The notes under the pieces: generated by a model
Told to the model about the DNA's origin: nothing
The model's input: the letters and a program-made list of their open reading frames with translations, nothing else
Database searches by the model: none
Origin: Tildeniella nuda ZEHNDER 1965/U140
GTDB lineage: Bacteria > Cyanobacteriota > Cyanobacteriia > Leptolyngbyales > Leptolyngbyaceae
DNA length: 64,000 bases
NCBI GenBank assembly: GCA_019358895.1
Contig: JAHHIG010000010.1
Coordinates: forward strand, 127,558-191,557
Reading direction: 5' to 3'
Shown here: piece by piece, positions 10,003 to 19,157 of the stretch
How the letters are laid out: each line of letters starts with the position of its first letter
How positions within the stretch are numbered: position 1 is the stretch's first letter
Made by a program: the position numbers and the translations under genes

Positions 10003-11253
10003 ATGGCATCCATTGCCCGCAAGAATTTATTTGAGGATATACCCCGCTTCTTGGTTGCTCAGGCGGGGATTATGTTTGCAGTCAGTCTGGTCACCATTCA
10101 GATTGGGATTCTGAATGGCTTTACGCGATCGACGGGTTTGCTCATTGACCAGTCCAGCGCTGACCTTTGGGTTGCTTCTGAAGATATGGTGCATTTGGAA
10201 GTCACATCTCCCCTACCGTTGGAGCAGATGGTCAAAGCGCGGGATGTCGAAGGTGTAGAGCGTGCCGAAGCATTGATGATTCGAGCCGCACTCTGGCGCT
10301 CCCCTGATCGTCGCATTGCGCCTGTTCGTCTCTATGGCTTTGATCCCAAAGGACAATTGTTCGCAAATTGGAAACTGGCTCAAGGCGAACTAAACGCCTT
10401 GAATACCCCGTATACCATGATGGTTGATAAGGCTCAGTTGTCAGCCATTGATTTGAAGCAGGTCGGCGATTCTGGCTCGATCGGTGCCCTTCCGGCAAAA
10501 TTAGTTGGTTTGGTCGAAAACACTCAATCGATGGCATCCAGTGCGGCTGTCTTCACATCGCTTGAAACGGCAAATGCCTTCTCAACGTCTGGTCTCAGTT
10601 CAACGGCAAATATTCGCATTCAAAACGGGGAGGTTCAGGTTCTCAACAATGTCGATGCGGCTCCCGCGCGATCGTCCACTGGTACTCCGCCACCGCCACC
10701 CCGCAAGCTCTCTTTGTCCGACTCCATCACCTTTATTCTGATACAGGCAAAGCCTGGTCAGGATCTGCCAACCCTACGCAAGCGCTTAGAGTCAGCTCTC
10801 CCTGGTACTCGTGCTTTAACGAGGGCTGAAATGGCACAACAAACCCGTGATTACTGGGAAAAGCGGACTGGAGTCGGCTTTATTTTAGGCTTAGGTGCAA
10901 CGGTCGGTTTCGTCGTGGGCATGGTGGTGGTCAGTCAAATTCTTTACTCCTCGGTTGCAGATCACATTAAGGAGTACGGCACACTCAAAGCAATGGGTGC
11001 ATCTGACTGGATCATTTATCGCGTGATTACGGAGCAGGCGCTGTGGATGGCTGTCTTGGGTTACCTACCAAGTATGGTGCTCTGCATTGGCTTAGGTACG
11101 TGGACTATGGCAGCGAAGGGTATCATGATTTTGATTAGTCCGATGACGGCTGCTGGTGTCTTTTTGATCACAGTCGTTATGTGCGTTGGATCAGCAATGT
11201 TCGCGATTCAAAAAGTGACAAAGGTTGATCCCGCTATTGTGTTTAAGGCATAG
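10003..11253 (+). CDS. DevC-like ABC transporter permease (FtsX-like)
   Basis: MASIARKNLFEDIPRFLVAQAGIMFAVSLVTIQIG... and C-terminal EYGTLKAMGASDW; start set to ATG 10003 because the ORF-track extension reads through the repeat. Confidence 0.85.
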   Translation: MASIARKNLFEDIPRFLVAQAGIMFAVSLVTIQIGILNGFTRSTGLLIDQSSADLWVASEDMVHLEVTSPLPLEQMVKARDVEGVERAEALMIRAALWRSPDRRIAPVRLYGFDPKGQLFANWKLAQGELNALNTPYTMMVDKAQLSAIDLKQVGDSGSIGALPAKLVGLVENTQSMASSAAVFTSLETANAFSTSGLSSTANIRIQNGEVQVLNNVDAAPARSSTGTPPPPPRKLSLSDSITFILIQAKPGQDLPTLRKRLESALPGTRALTRAEMAQQTRDYWEKRTGVGFILGLGATVGFVVGMVVVSQILYSSVADHIKEYGTLKAMGASDWIIYRVITEQALWMAVLGYLPSMVLCIGLGTWTMAAKGIMILISPMTAAGVFLITVVMCVGSAMFAIQKVTKVDPAIVFKA

Positions 11254-11466
11254 CCGTTCCTCAAACTCTGCCGAAAGGAGCGATGCGAATAGGTCTATTG
11301 ATTCGTTACACTATACAGAGCGTTACGCTATGTAAATTAATCGTTTCAACCGCATTAAGTAGGCTAGCGTGGCTTGACTTTTTAAGGAAAAAGGGTCTGG
11401 CTGGGTGAAGCTAATCTAACCACTACGACTTATGCTCGGTTTTTCCGACCTTTTTATGCTTTACCG

Positions 11467-12261
11467 TTGCTATCTGATCGATTCATCGACTCTAAACGAA
11501 TGACTGCTTCTCAAGTTAATTTTGCTAGTTTTACTCAGGTTCGCGATCGAGCTGCGTCTCCCTCAGTGGTTGTGGAACGGTATAAGGAGCAGGCTATTGA
11601 AGCGACGGGTGTTGAAATGGTATACCACTCTGGTTCGCAAGTTTACCAGGTACTACGTGGAGTGGACTTAGCAATTCAACAAGGCGATATTCAGCTCTTA
11701 ATGGGACCGTCCGGTTCTGGTAAAACGACGCTGCTGTCGATTTTGGCTGGTATTCTCACCCCGACTGCGGGCAGTGTCAAACTGCTTGGTCAAGAAATTA
11801 CGAAAATGTCGAGAGAACAACTCGCCCATTTCCGGTTAGAAAACATTGGCTTCATCTTTCAGGGCTTTAATTTGTTTCCAGCTCTAACGGCTTCCGAGAA
11901 CGTGGAGGTGGCGTTAAAAGTCAAGGGTATTCGTGGTGCCTCTAATCGTCGTCGAATGGCGCAGGAACTGCTCTCACAGGTAAGACTAGACGATCGCAGC
12001 AACCATTTGCCACGAGATTTGTCGGGAGGTCAAAAGCAGCGAGTGGCGATCGCCCGTGCGTTAGCAGGCGACCCGCAAATCATCATGGCAGATGAGCCAA
12101 CGGCTGCACTTGACTCTCATAGTGGGCACGCTGTCATCGAACTCTTACGTCAGCTTGCTAAACAGAGCGCTCGCACGGTCTTAATTGTGACTCACGATCC
12201 ACGCTTAATTGATGTTGCCGATCGGGTCGCCATACTAGAAGATGGCATTTTGCAGGACTGA
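11467..12261 (+). CDS. DevA-like ABC transporter ATP-binding protein
   Basis: Walker A GPSGSGKTT; LSGGQKQRVAIARAL; MADEPTAALD; start possibly ATG 11500. Confidence 0.9.
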   Translation: MLSDRFIDSKRMTASQVNFASFTQVRDRAASPSVVVERYKEQAIEATGVEMVYHSGSQVYQVLRGVDLAIQQGDIQLLMGPSGSGKTTLLSILAGILTPTAGSVKLLGQEITKMSREQLAHFRLENIGFIFQGFNLFPALTASENVEVALKVKGIRGASNRRRMAQELLSQVRLDDRSNHLPRDLSGGQKQRVAIARALAGDPQIIMADEPTAALDSHSGHAVIELLRQLAKQSARTVLIVTHDPRLIDVADRVAILEDGILQD

Positions 12262-12269
12262 CTGGCAGT

Positions 12270-13517
12270 TTGCGGTTGCTAGTTGTTAGTAAGGCTTCAG
12301 ACGCTGACGATCAACTTTTACACTGTTTTATGTCAGCATTCGTCAACTTAGTGCAGAATCTCCAGCACGGCTTGATTGTGTCGTGTCAGGCTCCGAGCGA
12401 TTCGCCGATACACAATCCTGTTGTCATTGCGAGCCTTGCCCAAGCAGCCGTCAATCAGGGAGCGGTTGGTGTGAGGCTGGATACACCAAATCACGTAGAG
12501 GCAGTACGCCACCAAACCACAGCGCCGATTATTGGGCTATGGAAGCAGCAAATTCCAGGGTTTGAGGTTTACATTACCCCGCAATTTCACCATGCACAGG
12601 CGATCGCACAAGCAGGTGCAGACATCATCGCGATCGATGCCACTCTCCGCGCTCGTCCTGGTGGTGAAACGCTAGAGTCACTGATTGCCCGCATTCATAC
12701 GGAATTGGGCAAACCTGTGATGGCAGATGTGGATACCTTAGAGGCAGCGATCGTGGCTGCCAGGGCTGGCGCTGATCTAATTGGCACCACGCTCTATGGC
12801 TATACCACTGCAACAAGCCATCAGAGTCCGCCTGGGTTTGATCTCCTCGCTCAGATGATCAACGCGATCAATGTACCGATCATTTGCGAGGGTGGCATTA
12901 CGTCACCGCAGATGGCACGACAGGCGCTTGATCTAGGCGCTTATGCAGTAGTAGTTGGTACTGCTATTACTGGAGTCGATCTTCAGGTCAGAGCATACAG
13001 CGCAGCACTTCAAACTACCGTTTGCACAGGTAAGACGTTAGCAGAGAGCAAGCACGCTGGCTCGCTACACCATCGTTTTGCGCTGTTTGAGACAGAGAAC
13101 CAGTCTTACCGCAATTACATCAATGCAAAGCTGGATATATTTAGCGAAGGGTGTTCTGAAGTCGAAGCATTTTTTACAGCCGCCGCACGTCAAACGAAAA
13201 AACCGCTGGAAATTCTGCTGCTGGATGAGCAACAAACAATTTTGGGTGGACTTATAGGCTCAACGTCTTGCTGGAACTGGCTTTTAATTGATTTGCTGTG
13301 GGTACACGAAGCGTATCGCTACCAGGGTTACGGAAGACAGCTCATGAAATTCGCAGAGCAAGAAGCAAGCAATAGAGGCTGCACGGTTGCCAGATTAGGT
13401 ACGTTCAGCTTTCAGGCAAGGGGATTTTATGAGAAGTTGGGTTATCAGGTCGTAGCGCAATGGAATGACTATCCACCTGGGCAGGTTCAGTATTGGCTCA
13501 AAAAAGCGCTGCCTTAA
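12270..13517 (+). CDS. NanE-like N-acylmannosamine-6-phosphate 2-epimerase fused to GNAT acetyltransferase
   Basis: N-terminal GLIVSCQAP...VGVRLDTPNHVEAVR...IIAIDATLRARPGG...DLIGTTLYGYT...ICEGGITSP; C-terminal GNAT VHEAYRYQGYGRQLMKFAEQEASNRGC...ARGFYEKLGYQV; start possibly ATG 12330. Confidence 0.85.
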   Translation: MRLLVVSKASDADDQLLHCFMSAFVNLVQNLQHGLIVSCQAPSDSPIHNPVVIASLAQAAVNQGAVGVRLDTPNHVEAVRHQTTAPIIGLWKQQIPGFEVYITPQFHHAQAIAQAGADIIAIDATLRARPGGETLESLIARIHTELGKPVMADVDTLEAAIVAARAGADLIGTTLYGYTTATSHQSPPGFDLLAQMINAINVPIICEGGITSPQMARQALDLGAYAVVVGTAITGVDLQVRAYSAALQTTVCTGKTLAESKHAGSLHHRFALFETENQSYRNYINAKLDIFSEGCSEVEAFFTAAARQTKKPLEILLLDEQQTILGGLIGSTSCWNWLLIDLLWVHEAYRYQGYGRQLMKFAEQEASNRGCTVARLGTFSFQARGFYEKLGYQVVAQWNDYPPGQVQYWLKKALP

Positions 13518-14647
13518 ACGGCTTCTGACAGTGCGTTTGAGCGTTTCAAGATAATCATCTCGGAACCAACGACAGGACTACGAGCAAGCAATTTGCCGGA
13601 TGCATCGACCATTTCAAGCTTGATGAAGTCCAGCGTTTCAGTACGCCGCAAAATTTCGCCTGCTAAGTTGTCTTGCTGCGATCGGCTCAAGTCATACCAC
13701 CCATCACTGATATTGACAATCAAGCGGCTACCACGGAAGTTCGCCTGCACAGATTGAACCAAACCGCTGGCATATTGGTTGCTAATGGCTGAGACCTGGT
13801 TCTGAATTCGGGCAATTAATGCCTGTTCTGGAGTCAATCTGAGAGGTGGAGGAGAAATGACTGGTTTGCTTGGAGCGGGGCTAATTTCCACGGACTTAGG
13901 CACGTCTGGTGCTTTGACAAGGGGTGGAATTGGCGTTGGTGCAGGTATCGGCGAGGGAATAACCGTCTCGGCTGGAGGTGTTTTAGCGATCGTGGTCGGC
14001 TGTGGCTTCGCAGGCAGCAGTGACGATGCCGTCCACAAGAAGAGAATGAGGATACCTCCGATCGCTCCAGTTAACGCTTGATCCGAAAACTTGCGGTTGA
14101 TTGCGGCGGGCAGGCGATCGCGAATTTGCCTGAGAAGCGGTCTCCACGATCGCCAGACCTGCTGCCAGAATGCACGGTACTTCTCCCCCAGCGCGTCAGT
14201 CGAAAAGGTCGGTGCCCGTTTATTAGTAAGCGCTTGCGAAGACGAGGGCAAAGCATTCTCAGAAGCCTTACTTGACGCTGGTGCTCTTTTTCTAGCCTGT
14301 TTGGGTACAGGTTCAGCTTCCAGGCGCTCAACTGTTTTTTCTAAGAGTTGGATAGTGCTCCGTAACGCTTTAATGCTCTGATTTTTAAGCGGCGGCTGTG
14401 CAGCTACAAACGCTTCGCCCACAAGTCTCAGTAGTGTTTGCGGTAGAATTTCATCGTTTTCTGAGGAAGATCTGCGTGTAGGGGTCGATCGCTGGCTGAC
14501 CATTTCTGGATTTGACGATTCCGCTGCCGTTGAGGGTTGCTCTGCTTCTACGCTTGCCTCTGTTGTAGCAGCTTGTGAAGTTTCTACTGCGGCTTCTAGT
14601 GACGGTTCAGAGCTGTTTTCTGTTGATGGAGGCTGATCCTGCGACAT
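13514..14647 (-). CDS. Conserved cyanobacterial membrane protein, Pro/Ser-rich linker
   Basis: 377 aa; one TM segment (ALTGAIGGILILFLWTASSLL) with a Pro-rich stretch after it. Confidence 0.7.
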   Translation of the reverse strand: MSQDQPPSTENSSEPSLEAAVETSQAATTEASVEAEQPSTAAESSNPEMVSQRSTPTRRSSSENDEILPQTLLRLVGEAFVAAQPPLKNQSIKALRSTIQLLEKTVERLEAEPVPKQARKRAPASSKASENALPSSSQALTNKRAPTFSTDALGEKYRAFWQQVWRSWRPLLRQIRDRLPAAINRKFSDQALTGAIGGILILFLWTASSLLPAKPQPTTIAKTPPAETVIPSPIPAPTPIPPLVKAPDVPKSVEISPAPSKPVISPPPLRLTPEQALIARIQNQVSAISNQYASGLVQSVQANFRGSRLIVNISDGWYDLSRSQQDNLAGEILRRTETLDFIKLEMVDASGKLLARSPVVGSEMIILKRSNALSEAV

Positions 14648-14726
14648 AAAATTTCTCTCCCAGGCAGCACAAACAGGCTTAAACGCGGTAGATTCTTACG
14701 GGTGCTACCTTAGCAGAGATCATCTT

Positions 14727-14784
14727 AGCAGTTAGCGGTCAGCTTTCAGCTTTCAGCTTTCAGCGGTTAGCGATCAGTGATCAG
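14727..14784. repeat. Short tandem repeat tract of the CAGCGGT/CAGCTTT type
   Basis: agcagttagcggtcagctttcagctttcagctttcagcggttagcgatcagtgatcag. Confidence 0.8.
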
Positions 14785-14826
14785 ATTTCTGTAAGCTTTC
14801 ATCCTTTAGCCCTCATCCCTTTGTCT

Positions 14827-16026
14827 ATGAGTCTCAGCCGTCGTCAGTTTTTAGTCTTGAGTGGAGCGATCGGTGGGGTTGGCGTGGCGACTCTGGCGCA
14901 TAAAGTGTTGACGAGCGGTGCTGCTAATCGCCCTCCGTCTCTTCCATCGACAAGTGCGCCCTCGCCTACAGTTGCAGCAACCGGGCAATCAGTGGCAACC
15001 ACAACAGTGGCAACCACAAACCGTGCGATCGCGCCCAAAGGTTTGTTTGCTCCCGTGCGTGGGGATGCCCGTATTGTCGTCATTAGCGACTTGAACAGTG
15101 CCTATGGCTCAACAGACTACGAGGCAGAAGTACACAAGGCGATCGCGCTCATTCCCGACTGGAAGCCGGATGTAGTGCTCGGTGGTGGCGATATGGTCGC
15201 TGGTCAGTCGCCGTCACTCGGTCGTGATCAAATTCAAGCAATGTGGGATGGTTTTGAGCGGCACGTTGGCGCACCGCTGCGGCAAACAGGATTACCCTTT
15301 GGGTTTACGATCGGGAATCACGATGCTTCAGGAGCGCTGTCTGTTGGGGGTAAGTTTCTGTTTAACGACGATCGTGAACTCACGGCGGCGTACTGGAATG
15401 CGCCTGGTCATAACCCGAATCTCCAGTTTGTCGATCGTGCAGGCTTTCCCTTCTATTACACCTTTCAGCACAAAGATATTTTCTATTTGGTCTGGGATGC
15501 ATCGACTTCTCGCATTCCACCAGAACAGATCGCCTGGGCAGACAAGAGTCTGGCAAGTCCGGCGGCACAATCTGCCAAAATGCGCTTTGCGATCGGGCAT
15601 CTGCCTCTTTATGCGGTTGCTGTTGGACGTGATGAATTGGGAGAAATTATTGCTGGCGCTGACAAGCTACAGGCGATGCTGGAGAAACATGGCGTGCATA
15701 CCTACATCAGCGGGCATGACCATGCGTATTACCCTGCTCACAGCGGCAAGCTAGAGCTGCTTCATACCAGCGCCTTAGGTGCGGGTCCACGCCCGTTGCT
15801 TAACAGTCGACTGGCACCATTCAAAACGCTCACGGTGATTGATGTTGATTGGGATGCTGCGTCTACTCGCTACACCACCTACAACATGACAACGCTGCAA
15901 GTGGTTGATCACAAAACCTTGCCTCGGCTGATTGTAGGACCGACGGGCAGAGTACTGCGGTTAGATGTGCAGGAAAGTGACCTCACGGCGGCAGAGCGAT
16001 CGCTGACCTTTACGCCAAGTAGCTAA
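14827..16026 (+). CDS. Metallophosphoesterase, Tat-type signal
   Basis: SRRQFLVLSGAIGG Tat-like; GGGDMVAG, GNHDASG, GHDHAYY metallophosphoesterase motifs. Confidence 0.88.
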   Translation: MSLSRRQFLVLSGAIGGVGVATLAHKVLTSGAANRPPSLPSTSAPSPTVAATGQSVATTTVATTNRAIAPKGLFAPVRGDARIVVISDLNSAYGSTDYEAEVHKAIALIPDWKPDVVLGGGDMVAGQSPSLGRDQIQAMWDGFERHVGAPLRQTGLPFGFTIGNHDASGALSVGGKFLFNDDRELTAAYWNAPGHNPNLQFVDRAGFPFYYTFQHKDIFYLVWDASTSRIPPEQIAWADKSLASPAAQSAKMRFAIGHLPLYAVAVGRDELGEIIAGADKLQAMLEKHGVHTYISGHDHAYYPAHSGKLELLHTSALGAGPRPLLNSRLAPFKTLTVIDVDWDAASTRYTTYNMTTLQVVDHKTLPRLIVGPTGRVLRLDVQESDLTAAERSLTFTPSS

Positions 16027-16185
16027 AACAACAGATTCAAACGCTCAGCCAGTGGGCATAGAACGACAGCTTTATGGACGTTTCTACTCCACGATCGTTT
16101 GTCAGGTTAGCTCTTTCTATAGGATGAGTTAATGACACGTGGCTTATCACTACACTCGACAGTGTTGTTGTAGGTCAAATTGGTT

Positions 16186-16656
16186 ATGGAAAACATTCAG
16201 AATACGATCGAAAATGCAAAAGAGGCGCTGCCGAATCTAACCCCTACACCACCAGGCTTAAAAGCTGAATCGTCTGCTCACGATCTGAAGTCGCGTTTAG
16301 AGTGGGGCGAACCGGCGCTGACCATACTAGATGTGCGCGATCGTGATGCCTTCAATCGAGGTCACATTATGGGTGCTATGCCGATGCCTTTAGAGCGGCT
16401 AGTCGATGGTGCCCAATCGGTTGACCAGGTGCGTGACATCTATGTTTATGGTGCTACCGACGACGAAACCAATCAGGCAGCAACCAAACTGAAGGAAGCA
16501 GGTTTTCTCAATGTGGCGAAGTTAAAAGGTGGCATGGAAGCGTGGAAGGCGATCGATGGTGCAACCGAAGGTCCTGAGGAAATCACTCCTCCTGGTTCCG
16601 ACGCTTACAACGTGGTTTCTCGCCTTGCTCACCATCAGCAAGTTCAAGAGAAGTAA
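16186..16656 (+). CDS. Rhodanese-like domain protein
   Basis: LTILDVRDRDAFNRGHIMGAMPMPLERL...KLKGGMEAWKAIDGATEG; the usual catalytic-loop Cys appears replaced (YVYGATDDE). Confidence 0.8.
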   Translation: MENIQNTIENAKEALPNLTPTPPGLKAESSAHDLKSRLEWGEPALTILDVRDRDAFNRGHIMGAMPMPLERLVDGAQSVDQVRDIYVYGATDDETNQAATKLKEAGFLNVAKLKGGMEAWKAIDGATEGPEEITPPGSDAYNVVSRLAHHQQVQEK

Positions 16657-16679
16657 GGCTCATTTGCGTCAAGTCCCCC

Positions 16680-17465
16680 TTACAGCCACGAAAGCTGCGT
16701 TGGTTCAGCAGATTCCAGGAAGGTACGCTCAACGCTTCCACGCTGATACATCGGCGTTTTGTAGCGACCAACGAAACGGGGGAGTACGCCTGCTTTTTCA
16801 AGGCGCGATCGTGCCTGCTTGCCTGAGCAACCCAGAATGGTAGCGGCATCACCTAAAGGCAACCACTGCTTGGCAAAGCGAGGCAGTAACGTCTCATCTG
16901 TCTCGTTTTGCACCTCCGTGAGTAACCGTTCTGCCAGGAGCCAGCAAGCGATCGTATCCGCTTCGGCACGATGCGAATGACCCACCGGAAACTGAAAATG
17001 CCTGACCAAATCAGGCAAGCTACGGGAGGGCAAATCGGGCAACATCAGGCGAGCCAAAATTACAGTGCAGAGCTGTTCGTTGGGCGATCGCGCAAACGCT
17101 ATCTCTAGCTGAGCAAGCTCTGCACACAAAAACGCATAGTCAAACGCAAAGTTGTGAGCCGTCAGTACGCCTGTGTTTAGCAATGGTAAATACAGGTGCC
17201 AAACATCTTTCGCTAGCGGCGCTTGCTCCACCATCGCCTGATCAATGCCTGTAAACCGTGTAATCATCTCTGGTACAGGCACTTGTGGATTCACTAAATG
17301 CGTCTGCTGCTGCCGAATACCCTCGCTCAAAGTCGCCTGTAAAACGGATACTTCAATGACGCGGCAGCCTCCAGAGGCACGATGCCCAGTTGTCTCCACG
17401 TCCACAACGGTCAACAGTTGCTGACTGACTCGACGATAAAAAGCAAGAAGGTCGGTTGAGAGCAC
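16680..17465 (-). CDS. 3'-5' exonuclease, DnaQ-like
   Basis: VVDVETTGHRASGGCRVIEV; TAHNFAFDYAFL; HSHRAEADTIA (DEDDh-type). Confidence 0.85.
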   Translation of the reverse strand: MLSTDLLAFYRRVSQQLLTVVDVETTGHRASGGCRVIEVSVLQATLSEGIRQQQTHLVNPQVPVPEMITRFTGIDQAMVEQAPLAKDVWHLYLPLLNTGVLTAHNFAFDYAFLCAELAQLEIAFARSPNEQLCTVILARLMLPDLPSRSLPDLVRHFQFPVGHSHRAEADTIACWLLAERLLTEVQNETDETLLPRFAKQWLPLGDAATILGCSGKQARSRLEKAGVLPRFVGRYKTPMYQRGSVERTFLESAEPTQLSWL

Positions 17466-17497
17466 TGTAAAGACTGTTTAGAGACAAGAACTACAAA

Positions 17498-17522
17498 CTA
17501 GGGTGGGCACTGCCCACCCTAG
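17498..17522. terminator. Perfect 12-bp-arm palindrome, possible terminator or extragenic repeat
   Basis: CTAGGGTGGGCA-C-TGCCCACCCTAG between two minus-strand genes. Confidence 0.5.
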
Positions 17523-17594
17523 TACAATTCACAAGCTTATTCTAAGACCATTGTCTCAGTGATAACCGTCATCGCATCGCATCAAGAACTGGCA

Positions 17595-19037
17595 TTAACG
17601 ATCAAGCGACGGCGAGACTTGGTTTTCAGCATTGCCAGCGCCTCTGCCGCGTTTGACGGGCTTAGGCTTGGGCGAACCGCTACCACCATGAGAGCCGCCC
17701 CCATGAGATGGCTCCTCAACGTGATCTTGATTGGAACGCATCCAGGTAGGACGAGTCTGGTCGTATGCCATTTGCAGTGCGGCGGCTGCGATCGCGTGTG
17801 GCTCATACTCTTCCGACAGTTGTGCCACGATCGGTAAGAAGGATGCCATCCGTTCGCCCACCAGCGCTTCTCGAATTTGACCCTGAAGCTTTTCGAGCTG
17901 ACGACCTTCAATCTGAGCGCGAGTAGGAATAGAGACAATTTCCAACCGTTGACGCATGTGGAATTCGATATCGCGCAGCTTGCGGCGATCGAGCGAATGT
18001 ACCAAAGAAATTGCCGTACCTTCTTTACCAGCCCGTCCAGTCCGACCAATACGGTGGACGTAGTTTTCGACGCTATCGGGTAAATCGTAGTTGATCACGT
18101 GCGTCAGATCATCAACGTGAATGCCACGAGCCGCAATGTCTGTCGCTACAACCCAGCGCACTTGGCGTTGACGGAACCGTAGCAAAAGACGTTCTCGCTG
18201 CGACTGGCTAAGATCGCCATGATATTCATCGACGCTATGACCAGCCGCTTGCAGTTGACTGGTTAGTTCTGCCGCCGCTTTGCGGGTACGGACAAAGATC
18301 AGCGCGGCTTCAGGATCTTCCAGTTCCAGGATCGGCTGAAGGGCACGTGCCTTTGTCCAGCCGCGAGGGATCATGTAGGCAACTTGATTGATACGGGTCG
18401 GTGCAGTTTTCGGCTGCTCGATCGTGACCGTGATGGGCGATCGCAGGAACTTTGTCACCAACTTCCTCACCGATGGCTCCATCGTGGCAGAGAAGAAAGC
18501 CGTTTGGCGCTCGATCGGTGCCTGACTAAGAATTTTCTCTACATCTTGAATAAAGCCCATGTTGAGCATTTCATCGGCTTCGTCAAGCACCATCCAGGTC
18601 AACTGGTTTAACCGTAGGTCACCGCGACTAAGAAGATCGAGCACGCGTCCGGGTGTGCCCACAACGATTTGAGCACCGCGCTCAAGGCGAGAAATCTGTT
18701 GATCGATCGCCTGACCACCGTAAATGGTGACAACTTTTAGACGGCGATCGTCGATAAAGCCACGAATTGCCTGACCCACTTGCATCGCCAATTCTCGCGT
18801 CGGTGTGAGGATAAGCGCCTGCACAGCGGGCAGTTTGACATCAATGCGGTCTAGAATGGGCAACGCAAAAGCGGCTGTTTTACCAGTGCCCGTCTGTGCC
18901 TGCCCCACAACATCGCGTCCGCAGAGGAGGTGGGGGATCGCTTGCGCTTGAATCGCAGTAGGGACTGTAAAGTCCATTGTTTCGAGGTGCCGAATACGAG
19001 CTTCGGAAAGACCAAGACTATTAAACGAAAGGGTCAT
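17595..19037 (-). CDS. DEAD-box RNA helicase
   Basis: GQAQTGTGKTAAF, LDEADEML, FFSATM, HRIGRTGRAG; start taken as ATG at 19037. Confidence 0.95.
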   Translation of the reverse strand: MTLSFNSLGLSEARIRHLETMDFTVPTAIQAQAIPHLLCGRDVVGQAQTGTGKTAAFALPILDRIDVKLPAVQALILTPTRELAMQVGQAIRGFIDDRRLKVVTIYGGQAIDQQISRLERGAQIVVGTPGRVLDLLSRGDLRLNQLTWMVLDEADEMLNMGFIQDVEKILSQAPIERQTAFFSATMEPSVRKLVTKFLRSPITVTIEQPKTAPTRINQVAYMIPRGWTKARALQPILELEDPEAALIFVRTRKAAAELTSQLQAAGHSVDEYHGDLSQSQRERLLLRFRQRQVRWVVATDIAARGIHVDDLTHVINYDLPDSVENYVHRIGRTGRAGKEGTAISLVHSLDRRKLRDIEFHMRQRLEIVSIPTRAQIEGRQLEKLQGQIREALVGERMASFLPIVAQLSEEYEPHAIAAAALQMAYDQTRPTWMRSNQDHVEEPSHGGGSHGGSGSPKPKPVKRGRGAGNAENQVSPSLDR

Positions 19038-19157
19038 TGAATCTCCTAGGTTGAGAATATAAGAGTTAATTAGCTGCAAAAAGTTGACGCAAAGATTCGG
19101 TTGGTTGCATTAAGTCAAGTCATGACTTAACGCAGGTACAGCGCTCTGAACGTTGAA

